A stretch of 64,000 nt of DNA from Reddybacter sp041277045 (GTDB lineage Bacteria; Pseudomonadota; Gammaproteobacteria; Pseudomonadales; Porticoccaceae): the NCBI GenBank assembly GCA_041277045.1, contig JBGFSY010000002.1, positions 124,001 through 188,000 on the forward strand, in the 5' to 3' direction. Positions 1-9,324 of the stretch are shown piece by piece (the first letter of the stretch is position 1; each line of letters opens with the position of its first letter). Under the pieces are notes generated by a model, which was given only the letters and a program-made list of their open reading frames with translations, was not told the origin of the DNA and searched no databases. The position numbers and the translations under genes are program-made.

Positions 1-468
1 ACGATTTTAAATGAGGTGAGAGCGGCGGCTGTAATACTGCGCGATGATTACGGTATTAGTAGCGATGTCTGGAGTTTGCCCAGTATTAATCAACTCACTC
101 GCGAGGGGCAAAGCTGCCAGCGCTGGAATTTATTAAACCCTCTCAAAGAAGCAAAAGTACCTTACATTACCCAACAATTGGCCGGGCATGACGGCCCTGT
201 CGTGGCGGCCACAGATTACCTGAAAGCCTATAGCGAGCAGTTGCGAGCATTTATACCCGCGGTGTTTTTCACCCTGGGTACCGATGGTTTTGGCCGCAGT
301 GACACGCGAGCAAAATTGCGTGACTTCTTTGAGGTTGACCGGCGTTACATCGTGGTTGCCGCCCTTTATGGCTTGCACAAACAGGGGCAGTTAAAAGCGG
401 AGGTGGTCAGCTCGGCCATTGAAGCCCTGGGTATCGATGCCAATAAAATTGATCCGCTACTTTTATGA
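1..468 (+). CDS. aceE: Pyruvate dehydrogenase E1 component, C-terminal part (5' end outside window)
   Basis: This is the last 155 or so residues of the homodimeric E1 subunit, which decarboxylates pyruvate with thiamine diphosphate and passes the acetyl group to the lipoyl domain of E2. The reading frame is open from base 1, so the gene begins upstream. The conserved C-terminal stretch is easy to recognise: RAAAVILRDDYGI, then GQSCQRWNLL, a VPYI segment, and LGTDGFGRSDTRAKLRDFFEV, ending in a short tail. The next gene is the E2 subunit 41 bases downstream on the same strand, the usual aceE-aceF order. An internal GTG at 16 is not a real start. Confidence 0.95.
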   Translation, partial: TILNEVRAAAVILRDDYGISSDVWSLPSINQLTREGQSCQRWNLLNPLKEAKVPYITQQLAGHDGPVVAATDYLKAYSEQLRAFIPAVFFTLGTDGFGRSDTRAKLRDFFEVDRRYIVVAALYGLHKQGQLKAEVVSSAIEALGIDANKIDPLLL

Positions 469-509
469 TCTTGTCTTCTACAGCCGATAAACAAACTGCG
501 AGGTAAGGT

Positions 510-1841
510 GTGGCTAGCGAAATAATTGTTGTTCCCGATCTGGGCGGTGCCGAAGAAGTTGAAGTCATCGAAGTGTCTGTTGCCGTTGGCGATAGCATTG
601 ACGTTGAGCAAACCCTTGTGGTGCTGGAATCCGATAAGGCGACGATGGAAATACCTGCGCCACTAGCCGGCAAAGTGTTAAAGGTGCTGGTTAAAGAAGG
701 CGACAAAATTGAAGTGGAGGGTGTGCCACTGGTGGAGTTGGAAGTTGCTGCAGTCAGCGCTGTTACTGCGGAAGTTGAGCCTGGCGTTGCTGAGACAAAA
801 ATCTCCAATCCTCCAGCGACTTCTTCAGCTCTCGAAGTGACAAAAAACCAGCCTAAAGACCCTAGCCCCCAGAAAAAAACAAACACTATTGTCGAAGCGC
901 CAGCTCTTGCTTCGTTAGCTAAAGAAGATGAAAGCGCAGTTTATGCTGGCCCGCTAGTGCGAAAGCTGGCTCGTGAGATGGGTGTCGATTTTGCCAATGT
1001 GCGTGGCACCGGCCCCCGTGGCCGTATTCTGAAAGAAGATATTCAGGCCTACGTCAAACAAAACCTTGCTCAACAAAGCTCTTCATCTAGTGTGGCTGGG
1101 GGCTCTGGTATTCCCGCTGTGCCCGATACAGACTTCAGCAAATTTGGTGACTGCGAAGTGCAGGCGATGACGAAAATCGAAAAACTCACCGCCGCCAATA
1201 TGCACCGCAGTTGGCTCAATGTGCCCCACGTTACCCAGTTCGACGATGCCGATATCACCGAGCTGGAAAGTTTTCGCAAATCTCTTAAAGCCGAGGGCGA
1301 AGCCCGCCGGGTTAAGTTGACCCCGGTCGCCTTCATTCTAAAAGCCTGCGCGGTGGCGCTTGCCCACAACCCCGTATTAAACCGCTCCATTCACAGTGAC
1401 GGTGCGAACTACACCCAGAAACACTATCTGCACATTGGCATGGCTGTGGATACACCGCGAGGTTTGATGGTGCCCGTAATTCGCGATGTCGATAAAAAAA
1501 GCCTGTGGGAACTGGCCGAGGAAATAGCCGTGCTGGCCGCAAAAGCCCGTGACGCTAAGCTAACCGTGAATGAAATGCAGGGTGGCTGTTTTACCGTTTC
1601 AAGCCTGGGTGCAATGGGCGGACAGGGCTTTACCCCCATTGTGAATACCCCCCAGGTGGCAATACTCGGTGTCTCTAAAGCCGAGATCAAACCGCTGTGG
1701 AACGGCAGTGAATTTGTGCCGCGCAAAATGCTACCGCTGTCGCTGTCCTATGATCACCGCGTGGTCAATGGTGGGAATGCTGGTCGCTATATGACGGAAC
1801 TAGTGTCCCTGCTGAGTGATATTCGCGGTTTATTATTATAA
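510..1841 (+). CDS. aceF: Pyruvate dehydrogenase E2, dihydrolipoyl acetyltransferase
   Basis: This E2 core subunit transfers acetyl from lipoyl-lysine to CoA. It has a single N-terminal lipoyl domain (about residues 1-78, lipoylated Lys in ESDKATME), an Ala/Pro/Ser/Lys-rich linker, a peripheral-subunit binding domain (about 145-185, AGPLVRKLAREMG to GRILKEDI), a second linker and the catalytic domain (about 215-443). At 443 residues it is short for the family, because E. coli carries three lipoyl domains. The active-site motif is DHRVVNGG, with Asn where many E2 proteins have Asp. The Azotobacter E2p also has Asn here, so this is not a defect. The start is GTG at 510, preceded by GAGGTAAG. 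It is cotranscribed with aceE. Confidence 0.95.
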   Translation: MASEIIVVPDLGGAEEVEVIEVSVAVGDSIDVEQTLVVLESDKATMEIPAPLAGKVLKVLVKEGDKIEVEGVPLVELEVAAVSAVTAEVEPGVAETKISNPPATSSALEVTKNQPKDPSPQKKTNTIVEAPALASLAKEDESAVYAGPLVRKLAREMGVDFANVRGTGPRGRILKEDIQAYVKQNLAQQSSSSSVAGGSGIPAVPDTDFSKFGDCEVQAMTKIEKLTAANMHRSWLNVPHVTQFDDADITELESFRKSLKAEGEARRVKLTPVAFILKACAVALAHNPVLNRSIHSDGANYTQKHYLHIGMAVDTPRGLMVPVIRDVDKKSLWELAEEIAVLAAKARDAKLTVNEMQGGCFTVSSLGAMGGQGFTPIVNTPQVAILGVSKAEIKPLWNGSEFVPRKMLPLSLSYDHRVVNGGNAGRYMTELVSLLSDIRGLLL

Positions 1842-1884
1842 GAATTGGCTCGGGCTTTTTAAATATTAGTTAGATACGGTCTTA

Positions 1885-1905
1885 TCACGCATTATTAATG
1901 CGTGA
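1885..1905. other. Perfect 8-bp hairpin over the 3' end of the first polysaccharide gene
   Basis: TCACGCAT and ATGCGTGA form a perfect inverted repeat with a 5-base loop. It overlaps the last codons and the TGA of the minus-strand ligase gene and lies 43 bases after the end of aceF. No T-tract follows on either strand, so it is not a standard intrinsic terminator. It may stabilise the 3' ends of the two convergent transcripts. Confidence 0.45.
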
Positions 1906-3189
1906 TGCTGGTTGTCGTCCCCCTCGCGCATTAAGCATTGTGTTTTGTGTAGGGGAAGAAGATTTGTTACTAATACGCTTTTCTTCTAATTCTCGCAGTG
2001 CAAATTGCTTGACTAATACTGCGATGAAAACTAATTGATAGAGAATGTCCCAATAGGAAAGCCCTAAAAAAAGCACGCCTACGCAGTAGGCAACTAGAGA
2101 AAGCCTGAGCATATAGCAGTAATTACCAACCCACTCCATTCCCTCTACGCCGCTAACCTTCCTGGGCAAGAAGGTTAAGCTGGTAAGAGTTCCAATGATC
2201 AAAGATAGCCACATACCAAAGGCGATAAAACCGTGTTCTGAAAATATTTCAACGTAAGCATTATGCCAGTCCCGCATGGTCACATATCGCCACCCTTCAA
2301 ATCCCGCACCAACAAAGGGGTGCTGTAAGGTGTGATTCCAGCCATCTGTCCACGCTTCTATACGACTCATCGCAGACTCGTCTGCCTCGTAGGTTTGGAG
2401 CGTGTTCATACGATTGAACCACTCCTCCGGAAGAAAATCGATGCTGAAATAAACACCTGCCATTAATAGAGGAATAGCTAAATACTTGCGTTTGCTATGC
2501 CATATCAACATTAGGGTTAAAACTGCCATAGTCAGTAAAGCGCCTCGGGACCATGATGAAAGAGCAGCGGCAAACATTAAAGGAATGGCGGCAGAAATGC
2601 CGATACGTATACGTTTGGATGTGGTTTCGCGAGACCAGAGTAATAGCATGGGCATGGCGATTAAAACCGCAATTGCAAAGGCATTGTTTTCGTAAAATTG
2701 GGTGGCAGGCGGTCCGTATACGCGGTGTGAAAAGCCACTGAGTACCGCAAACACACCACCTTTGACGGCGACAACCCCAATTGAACAGCCGATGGTGATG
2801 ATTAGGTAAAGCAGCTTCTCTCTAGTATTGATAAGTATTAGGCAAAAGAGGAGGGGAATAAATATTTTTGAAACGCTCCATAACCTTTCCCAAGCTAATG
2901 CCGGGTAATAGGCTTGAGTGGTTGTTATGAAGAAGTAGAACCAGAGTAGAAAAAACATGGGAATGCGCCAATCTTTGGGAAGTGACTGGCGATCTTTGGT
3001 CATTAGAGTAGATGCAGCGACCACTATAAAAAGCAATTGGAAAAGAGGTAATGTGCGGACAGGGCCCCAAGCAAAAGCATGGGGGTTAAGGTAGCTGAAT
3101 ATTGCCAGTACCAGCACACCGTACCATGGCCGGTAAAATGCTACGCCAATGCAAATGAGAGTAAAGATGAGTACGACAATATCGCGCAT
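1885..3189 (-). CDS. O-antigen ligase/polymerase-family membrane protein, exosortase-A-locus type
   Basis: A polytopic inner-membrane protein of 434 residues with about ten hydrophobic segments, belonging to the Wzy_C/WaaL ligase group. The start (MRDIVVLIF, then RPWYGVL and YLNPHAFAWG) resembles the family named 'probable O-glycosylation ligase, exosortase A-associated' (TIGR03097). The functional periplasmic loop shows GAGFEGWR and then DWHNAYVEIFSEHG, the His-containing motif near the last membrane helices. It probably joins a lipid-linked glycan to an acceptor, or polymerises it. It is the last gene of the minus-strand locus, 5 bases after the sulfatase-fold gene. No exosortase or PEP-CTERM protein is visible in this window, so the family name should not be read as proof of that system. 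Confidence 0.8.
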   Translation of the reverse strand: MRDIVVLIFTLICIGVAFYRPWYGVLVLAIFSYLNPHAFAWGPVRTLPLFQLLFIVVAASTLMTKDRQSLPKDWRIPMFFLLWFYFFITTTQAYYPALAWERLWSVSKIFIPLLFCLILINTREKLLYLIITIGCSIGVVAVKGGVFAVLSGFSHRVYGPPATQFYENNAFAIAVLIAMPMLLLWSRETTSKRIRIGISAAIPLMFAAALSSWSRGALLTMAVLTLMLIWHSKRKYLAIPLLMAGVYFSIDFLPEEWFNRMNTLQTYEADESAMSRIEAWTDGWNHTLQHPFVGAGFEGWRYVTMRDWHNAYVEIFSEHGFIAFGMWLSLIIGTLTSLTFLPRKVSGVEGMEWVGNYCYMLRLSLVAYCVGVLFLGLSYWDILYQLVFIAVLVKQFALRELEEKRISNKSSSPTQNTMLNARGGRQPASRINNA

Positions 3190-3194
3190 TTTGA

Positions 3195-5372
3195 CTATGT
3201 CTTCTTTTGGTTAACTGGAGCGTTGGGTTTCTTTTGGTGACTTGCCGTATCAACATTGGCGCTATAAGGATCGGCAGCGACGAGTGTATCGAGCCTTGCT
3301 TTTAGGCGTATGAATATTTCTTGTTGTTCGCTTGCAATATTTATCGTGCAAGCGGGATCTGTGCTTATATTGAATAATTGATAAATAGTACCGTCGGTTG
3401 TCGGTATAGCGACTAGCTTCCAATGGCCATCTCTTACAGCTCGGTCTTTTGCAAGGATCACCTGCGAATAGAATTCTTTACCGATACAAAGCATCGCTGA
3501 ATTTTTGTCAGGTATGTCGAGCATCTCTAAAAGGTTGGGATAGTGTAAGTGGTTTTCGTGCATCCCCGGCATAGGGCTTAGCCATAAACCTGTTTCTTGA
3601 TAAGCGATTAGGTTTAGCCTGTCTTTAGAGCCTTCCAGGAGTGACAATAAGCTACAACCATCGACCGATTCTGGAATCGGAAGCCCCAAGAGTTCAAGCA
3701 AGGTCGGCATAATGTCGATGGTTCGAACGGTTTGTTCAATATTCCTGGGTAAAGGTTGCTTAGGGTCGACAATCAGCAGGGGTACACGGCCACTCGGGTC
3801 GTCGCCCAACAAGGTATTCCCCTGTCCCCAGCAACCTGTTTCGAAAAAGTCGGCACCATGGTCACTATAGATAACAATAATGGTGTTGTCTGTCAGCTGG
3901 CAGGCGTCAAGGTGGGACATTAATTTGCCGATTTCTTCGTCAAATTGAAGGACGCAGCCATCATACAGGTTGATGGTTTGGGGGATATCGAAGGCCTCTG
4001 GGCCAAGTACCTGCTTTTCTAGTATTTCCTTTGGAGAAGCGAGTTTGGTCATGACGAAGCGTGCTTCACCATCGTAGTCCTCTGGAGTAAAAGTGTTGTA
4101 ATAGGGATAGTCTGATGAAAATGGTACATGGGTGCTAGATGTAAATAGATTTATGAAGAAGGGTGTATTTGTTTCAGTCATCTCCGATAGCAGTTCTCGA
4201 GTTTCAGAAAAAAGCTGTTTGGTGAGAGGGATTCCAGCCAGATAGTAGAGTTCCGGCAGGAATTTTTTCCCTAATCGGTTATGGCAGAAAAGGCTCAGAA
4301 ATAAACGAATGCTGGACGGGCCCTGGCGTAAAAGATACTTTAGGTTCCATTGGTCCGCTGAGACATTAAGGTGCTTGAAGCCAAATTTTATCTTTCCTAA
4401 ATCGGCTCCCGACCAGTCACTTATCGCAGCTGTTTCATACCCTGCTCGATTTAGGTTCTCGATAATACTTTCAACCGGTAGGTTAAGCTGGTCAGCATCA
4501 GGGTAATTAGTGCGTATCCCATGATTGTGTGGCCATGCTCCAGTTAGCATTGAAGCCAGGCTGGGTGCTGTTCGCGCTAAAGGAGTATAGCAGTTTGTGA
4601 AAATGGCGCCTTTATCGGCAAGAATATCGATGTTTGGCGTTAAATTACGGACATAGTCAGCATTGCCTAATCGATCGGCTCGCAAGGTGTCAGAGCCAAT
4701 CATAATAATATTAGGAGGCTGCTGTTTGTCCTGCTGAGAAGCTCTTGGGTTACGTTTTTTTATTATGTTTACAGGTGTGCCAGTTACAAACAAAAAAAGC
4801 TGAAAGTACAATGCCGCTAGCACTAAATAAAATAGAGATGTGTACCAAAGTGCGGCGCTAATCAACTGAGAAATTCCCGAGGCCAGGATACTGATTGCAA
4901 TGAGGTAAAGAACTAATCGAGCAATCTTTAGTTGAGAAGGTTTGAGTAATTTCCATAAAGGGGTCAGCCGCGAAAATCGAAATCGGGCTGAGCTGAGTAT
5001 CAGGTTAGGGGTGTGTAAGAGGTAATGGCAGAAAAGGTAAAAGGAAGTCAGGCCGGTAGTGAATAACCCTGAAAGGAGAAGTATGACGGGATTATAGCTC
5101 AGCGCCCAAGCCTGAATCGCCAGAAAATAAAGTGAATGCCCAATGCTTGCCAGACAAAAAACTATAAGAAAGCACCAGGTACCCAAGCGTGACAGGGCGT
5201 AAACTGCGTACCATGCGTAGTGGCGTGAAATTTCCTCTTTAATGCGAGGACCCGTTTGGGTATGGTCGCGCAGAGAAAAATATAGAAGTAAAGTGGTGAC
5301 AATAACGCCAGCCAATAAAGAAAAAAAGAAAATGTTCTCAAATTGAAAGCTCAGTGGCAATTGTTTATCCAT
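3195..5372 (-). CDS. Membrane-anchored sulfatase-fold (alkaline phosphatase superfamily) hydrolase or transferase
   Basis: The N-terminal 200 or so residues carry several membrane segments. The rest is a sulfatase/phosphatase fold: NIIMIGSDTLRADRLG with the metal-binding Asp, NIDILADKGAIFTNCY, the nucleophile region ARTAPSLASMLTGAWP, and a late YSDHGADFFE metal site. Canonical sulfatases have Cys-x-Pro-x-Arg at the nucleophile, where Cys becomes formylglycine. Here the matching residues are Thr-Ala-Pro-Ser-Leu, so both Cys and Arg are absent. A Thr nucleophile is typical of phosphoethanolamine and phosphoglycerol transferases of this fold, so a phospho-group transferase or hydrolase is at least as likely as a sulfatase. 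A GTG at 5402 is also open but overlaps the upstream gene by 26 bases. The ATG at 5372 avoids this and is preferred. Confidence 0.75.
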   Translation of the reverse strand: MDKQLPLSFQFENIFFFSLLAGVIVTTLLLYFSLRDHTQTGPRIKEEISRHYAWYAVYALSRLGTWCFLIVFCLASIGHSLYFLAIQAWALSYNPVILLLSGLFTTGLTSFYLFCHYLLHTPNLILSSARFRFSRLTPLWKLLKPSQLKIARLVLYLIAISILASGISQLISAALWYTSLFYLVLAALYFQLFLFVTGTPVNIIKKRNPRASQQDKQQPPNIIMIGSDTLRADRLGNADYVRNLTPNIDILADKGAIFTNCYTPLARTAPSLASMLTGAWPHNHGIRTNYPDADQLNLPVESIIENLNRAGYETAAISDWSGADLGKIKFGFKHLNVSADQWNLKYLLRQGPSSIRLFLSLFCHNRLGKKFLPELYYLAGIPLTKQLFSETRELLSEMTETNTPFFINLFTSSTHVPFSSDYPYYNTFTPEDYDGEARFVMTKLASPKEILEKQVLGPEAFDIPQTINLYDGCVLQFDEEIGKLMSHLDACQLTDNTIIVIYSDHGADFFETGCWGQGNTLLGDDPSGRVPLLIVDPKQPLPRNIEQTVRTIDIMPTLLELLGLPIPESVDGCSLLSLLEGSKDRLNLIAYQETGLWLSPMPGMHENHLHYPNLLEMLDIPDKNSAMLCIGKEFYSQVILAKDRAVRDGHWKLVAIPTTDGTIYQLFNISTDPACTINIASEQQEIFIRLKARLDTLVAADPYSANVDTASHQKKPNAPVNQKKT

Positions 5373-5376
5373 AAGT

Positions 5377-6312
5377 TTATCTAATACGCCCCAGGCAACC
5401 ACTCATTTCACCAAGCGTTGAAGCGATACGCATTAGATAAAAACGAACTTTCTTCCATGAAAAACTGAATAGTACGCCTGCTGAATAGTTTATAAGCTTG
5501 CGCCACTGATAAAGGGGGATGCTGTGAGAGTCAGGGTTGCGCGCCAAGGTGATTGAACGACTTCGCTGAAAACTTTTCTGTAAAAGGTAATGCAGCTTGA
5601 AACGCTCAAGATCAACATAGTGGAACTGGACTATGGAGGGTTCATAGCGTAATGCCTGCCCAGCTTCAAGGCTTCGGATTACAAAGTCACTATCTTCACC
5701 ACCTAACAAATTATGCCCACTAGGGCCAAGGTCGGTGCAAAAGCCTCCGATTAGTTGGAATAGGTTGATGTGTGCAATTAAGTTGCCGCCGCCGGGTATG
5801 CGTTGGTTCTGATCAAGAATTAAAGCGGTAGCTCCCAATTCGAAATGGGGCACGGGTAATGGGTATATTTTATATTGCCCAGTGTCATGAACCCAGGGCG
5901 CTTCTTCACCAGTCCAGTCTGGTATTATTTGGCCACAAAAAAGAAGGCATTCGGGATGCTTAGAAATGGCACTGACAATTGATATGAAATAATGACTGTC
6001 CACCTTATGATCATCATCAACGAAAGCGATGTATCCGCTGGCGATCTTCTTTAATGCAAGGTTAAGTGCGTGAGATTTGCCTGGTCTAGGTTCTTCACGA
6101 TACTCCAATTGAATGTCGTCATTTAAATCTTGTGCACGTATATAGTGTTGCAGTTCACTTAATGTTTTATCTCTGCATGCATTGGCGATGACCAGAATAG
6201 ATAAATTGCAATTCGTAGGTCGCGATGCAGAGTTAATAGAGGCGATAGTGTGCTTTAACAAGTTTGCTCTATTATGGGTGCAAATGACGATAGTGAGGTC
6301 TAGTGTTTGCAT
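5377..6312 (-). CDS. Family 2 glycosyltransferase
   Basis: A GT-A-fold glycosyltransferase of 311 residues. It starts with LDLTIVICTHNRANLL, followed by a conserved PGKSHALNLAL stretch and the metal-binding FVDDDHKVD (DXD-type) motif near residue 100. GEDSDFVIRSLEAGQALRYEP is the usual acceptor-side region of this family. It probably adds one sugar in the cytoplasm during assembly of the polysaccharide. It is the first gene of a short minus-strand unit and is divergent from the sulfotransferase at 6577. The 264-base gap between them must hold both promoters. Confidence 0.85.
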   Translation of the reverse strand: MQTLDLTIVICTHNRANLLKHTIASINSASRPTNCNLSILVIANACRDKTLSELQHYIRAQDLNDDIQLEYREEPRPGKSHALNLALKKIASGYIAFVDDDHKVDSHYFISIVSAISKHPECLLFCGQIIPDWTGEEAPWVHDTGQYKIYPLPVPHFELGATALILDQNQRIPGGGNLIAHINLFQLIGGFCTDLGPSGHNLLGGEDSDFVIRSLEAGQALRYEPSIVQFHYVDLERFKLHYLLQKSFQRSRSITLARNPDSHSIPLYQWRKLINYSAGVLFSFSWKKVRFYLMRIASTLGEMSGCLGRIR

Positions 6313-6576
6313 TTGGGAGAAGTGTGGAGACGTTATGAGTCTAACTTAAAGGGCCAACTAGGGAACACAAGGTAGATCCTTACCGAAAAGACAGGTTGTT
6401 AATATCGCATAAAAGAGTTATTGGGTGTGTGATCAGGTCGCTCTTTATACGGCTAATCGAGAATTTTTCCATGTCATTAAAGATGTTAACTGGTTTTTAC
6501 ATGCAGGCTTATTTAACTATAGAATCCGGTGTTTGAATAGTACTGCTAGTCTTGAGGCTAATAAGAGCAAAGCATT

Positions 6577-7494
6577 ATGACTGATTTTACAGAGAAAGTT
6601 GTCAAGACGGGTAAATATTACCAGAAAAAGACCGGTGTCAGACTGCGAGAATTACGTTTTGTAATAAGTAAGGTATCACTCAGCCAGCCAATTTTCGTGG
6701 TTGGTTGTAGTCGAGCAGGTACAACTTTGGTCTATAAGACATTTTCAGAATCTAGACAGTTGGGCTCCCTGCAAAAAGAAACTCACGACTTTTGGTCTTC
6801 GTTACACCCGATAGATCAACTGGGTTGGGATAGCCATTCAATACCGGCAGATTTAGCATCCGACCAAGATCGAGTGAATGCTAGTCGTCTTTTTTATACA
6901 GAAACAGGACATCGCCGCATTGTCGATAAAAATAATCAAAACGGGCTATCTATCCCTTACCTCTATGAATTATTTCCAGATGCTCATTTTATATTCATTC
7001 GAAGAAATCCCGGTGATAATATTGAATCGTTGATTACGGGGTGGGGAAAGCCCGAAGAGTTTGCTACCTGGTCAAAGCAGTTGCCAGAAACAGTTGATAT
7101 TGATGGGGGGCGTTATAAAGACTGGTGTTTTTTTCTAGCCAATGGTTGGCGAGACCACTGTCATGGATCTATTGAAGATGTATGTGCCTTTCAGTATGCG
7201 TCGATGAACAAGGCAATTTTACAAGCACGAGAAATTGTACCGCAGGTTCAATGGCATGAAGTTGCCTATGAAGAAATAGTTAATGATCCCATTCAATCAT
7301 TTAAACGATTGTTTGAAGCCTGTAATTTGAACTTTGACTCCACTTTAAAGCAGCATTGTGAAAGCGTGTTGCAGCGACCTTACAATACCTTCTCTGGTAT
7401 CGCAGTTGATAAATGGAGACAAGGCGAATATTGTCGGCGTATAGAGAGGACGCTAGAATCGATTAGTCCAATTTGTAAAAAATTGGGTTATTAA
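6577..7494 (+). CDS. Sulfotransferase family protein
   Basis: A cytoplasmic PAPS-dependent sulfotransferase of 305 residues. The 5'-phosphosulfate loop is IFVVGCSRAGTTLVYKTF (about residues 43-60) and the 3'-phosphate site is FIFIRRNPGDNIESL with its conserved Arg and Asn-Ile-Glu-Ser (about 142-156). QWHEVAYEEIVNDP matches the 'x-RYEDLxxDP' element of bacterial sulfotransferases. The acceptor is probably a sugar of the locus polysaccharide. It is transcribed alone on the plus strand between two minus-strand runs, so it has its own promoter. Confidence 0.85.
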   Translation: MTDFTEKVVKTGKYYQKKTGVRLRELRFVISKVSLSQPIFVVGCSRAGTTLVYKTFSESRQLGSLQKETHDFWSSLHPIDQLGWDSHSIPADLASDQDRVNASRLFYTETGHRRIVDKNNQNGLSIPYLYELFPDAHFIFIRRNPGDNIESLITGWGKPEEFATWSKQLPETVDIDGGRYKDWCFFLANGWRDHCHGSIEDVCAFQYASMNKAILQAREIVPQVQWHEVAYEEIVNDPIQSFKRLFEACNLNFDSTLKQHCESVLQRPYNTFSGIAVDKWRQGEYCRRIERTLESISPICKKLGY

Positions 7495-7592
7495 AAGCTA
7501 AAGGAAAAGCTATGTTTAGTATCATTATTGGGTTGCTCTAGTCTGCGAGTTGTCTAATGCTGGTCATCAGTTTTGTAATGATAAAGGGAGGC

Positions 7593-8456
7593 TTAAATTG
7601 TGAACTTCCAGTTTGGTATCTTGAAGTGTGTGTGTTCTTGGAGTTTGTTTAGATCTTGAGAAAATAGGTCGTTAAGATATCGTCGATTTGTTTCGTTAAT
7701 CACGGGCTCGTCGATTGGGCGGCAGAACAGTCGCTCAATTTTTATGGCGTATGGATTCGGAAGCCTTGATGTGTAGTAATTATAGCGATTGAAGTATTTT
7801 GGAGACCTTCTGATTATTCTTCCGATACGATTCCATGATTTTTTCGAACTTCTTGTGTGTTTTTTAACACCTGCTAATGTGCTTCCGCAGGTATCTACGT
7901 CGATGTAATCAAACAGGGCGTTTAGCGTGTCTTCTTTTCTGGTTAGAAGGTCGTCAGAAGTCAATATAAGGAATGATTCTTTTTTAAAATATTTTAAAAA
8001 TTGTTCCAGCTGCAAAAAATATTGGCTATAAAGAATATAAGGATTGTCTTCTGTATTTTGAAGCGCGGTGTTTATATCCCTGGATTCTTTTGCGGCCCCG
8101 ACACTATGAATATAATGTGAAATCAGACGTTCAATTGGGTGCCGAATTAGGTAGATAAATTTAACATCAGGCAAAGTGGCGTAGATATTTTTTGCAACAT
8201 TCTTGACGTGTGGGTATTTTGTGTATTCAGTGGATAATTCGCCTATGGATTTGGTTTTATCATCTGCTTTGAAATGGCTCTTGTAAAAGGAAATTCCTTT
8301 GTCCCAATTTTCGTTGGAGTCAAAAAATTCAATATTTTTAATGTCATTTGGTATACATATTTGAGGGTGTTGTTTTAGGTATTCCCACAGTGATGTGGTT
8401 CCGCATTTCATTGCGCCGATGATAATGAAGTCAGGCAATTCTGTTGTATTGGTCAT
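7593..8456 (-). CDS. Sulfotransferase, heparan-sulfate-sulfotransferase-like
   Basis: The N-terminus PDFIIIGAMKCGTTSLWEYL is the 5'-phosphosulfate loop as seen in the Sulfotransfer_1 and heparan sulfate sulfotransferase group. KFIYLIRHPIERLISHY (about residue 100) is the 3'-phosphate site with the conserved Arg and Ser. A late CGSTLAGVKKHTRSS segment may correspond to the PAPS-binding loop region of this group. The 287-residue length is normal. It overlaps the deacetylase-like gene upstream by 4 bases (ATGA), so the two are translationally coupled. The gene is noticeably AT-rich compared with aceF or the rml genes, which suggests acquisition by transfer. Confidence 0.85.
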   Translation of the reverse strand: MTNTTELPDFIIIGAMKCGTTSLWEYLKQHPQICIPNDIKNIEFFDSNENWDKGISFYKSHFKADDKTKSIGELSTEYTKYPHVKNVAKNIYATLPDVKFIYLIRHPIERLISHYIHSVGAAKESRDINTALQNTEDNPYILYSQYFLQLEQFLKYFKKESFLILTSDDLLTRKEDTLNALFDYIDVDTCGSTLAGVKKHTRSSKKSWNRIGRIIRRSPKYFNRYNYYTSRLPNPYAIKIERLFCRPIDEPVINETNRRYLNDLFSQDLNKLQEHTHFKIPNWKFTI

Positions 8457-9286
8457 GAGTTCTTTTTAAAAGAATTGTGAAAGAATATGGACGTCGGTAG
8501 ATATTTTTTGACTCGCCAGTTGAATTTTTGAGTAAGTATTTTATGGGTAATATGGCCGAATCTTATGTTGTTGGGATTAAGATTGTTGGCAATACTTTCA
8601 AGTGATGTGACCTTTACATGTTTCATTGATGTGATGGATTTGATTATTTTTTCGAATCCTTTGAGGTCAAATTTGGCGCCATCTTCATTACTTTCGATAA
8701 AATCATAATGATGTATTACAGAAACAATTATTGGTGATATGGCAGAGTATGGCTTATATTTTTTTGCATCTTTGATAAGGTCTGAAACTTGTCCTGTTCT
8801 TGGTATTAGTTTTATGCTTTCAGGTTTGTTGATATTTGGAATTTCCCAGCCGGCAGATATAAAATTAAAGTCAAGTTGATTGGCAGCCAAAACCGTGTTG
8901 TTGTCAAAAGTGTTCCATGGAGGCACAAAGCCTCTTTTCTTCGTCCTAAATATTTCGTCTAATAGGTTTTTTCCAGCGTTTAGCAAGTGAAGCTGTTCTT
9001 CATAAGGGCGTCCCTGGAATTCGCTTGGTCCTCTGTCGAATGATTTGTATTTTTGATGTGAATGACCATGCTGGGAGATTTCTATCCAGTCTTTAGCCTC
9101 TGCTTCTACTAGATGTTTTGCGGATAAAGATGTTAATGGGCTTAGCTGTTGGTTGATTTTTTTATAGGGTATTACAGCAAAATTGATTTTCACGCCATAT
9201 TCTGAGCAAATATTGATAACTTCGCTTTCGAGCATGTGGTTGCTGGAAACTGAAGGGTCATCAAAGCGTAAAGCGATATTGATCAT
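8453..9286 (-). CDS. Polysaccharide deacetylase-like protein (NodB/DUF2334 type)
   Basis: A 277-residue protein with the core signatures of the carbohydrate deacetylase barrel: IALRFDDPS at residues 4-12 (catalytic Asp pair), ISQHGHSHQKY near residue 92 (His metal ligands), and GFVPPWNTFDNN near residue 138. No signal peptide is seen, so it is predicted to be cytoplasmic, unlike peptidoglycan deacetylases. It may deacetylate an N-acetyl sugar, freeing an amine for sulfation or formylation. The gene is AT-rich and overlaps the next sulfotransferase gene by 4 bases, which suggests that they act on the same residue. Confidence 0.7.
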   Translation of the reverse strand: MINIALRFDDPSVSSNHMLESEVINICSEYGVKINFAVIPYKKINQQLSPLTSLSAKHLVEAEAKDWIEISQHGHSHQKYKSFDRGPSEFQGRPYEEQLHLLNAGKNLLDEIFRTKKRGFVPPWNTFDNNTVLAANQLDFNFISAGWEIPNINKPESIKLIPRTGQVSDLIKDAKKYKPYSAISPIIVSVIHHYDFIESNEDGAKFDLKGFEKIIKSITSMKHVKVTSLESIANNLNPNNIRFGHITHKILTQKFNWRVKKYLPTSIFFHNSFKKNS

Positions 9287-9324
9287 TTGGCGTAATCTTT
9301 AAGATTATTAAATAATGTTTTATT

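Noticed and set aside
1750..1790. Asn in place of Asp in the AceF catalytic motif (DHRVVNGG)
   Set aside because: The Azotobacter-type E2p subunits also have Asn here and are active, so this is a family variant.
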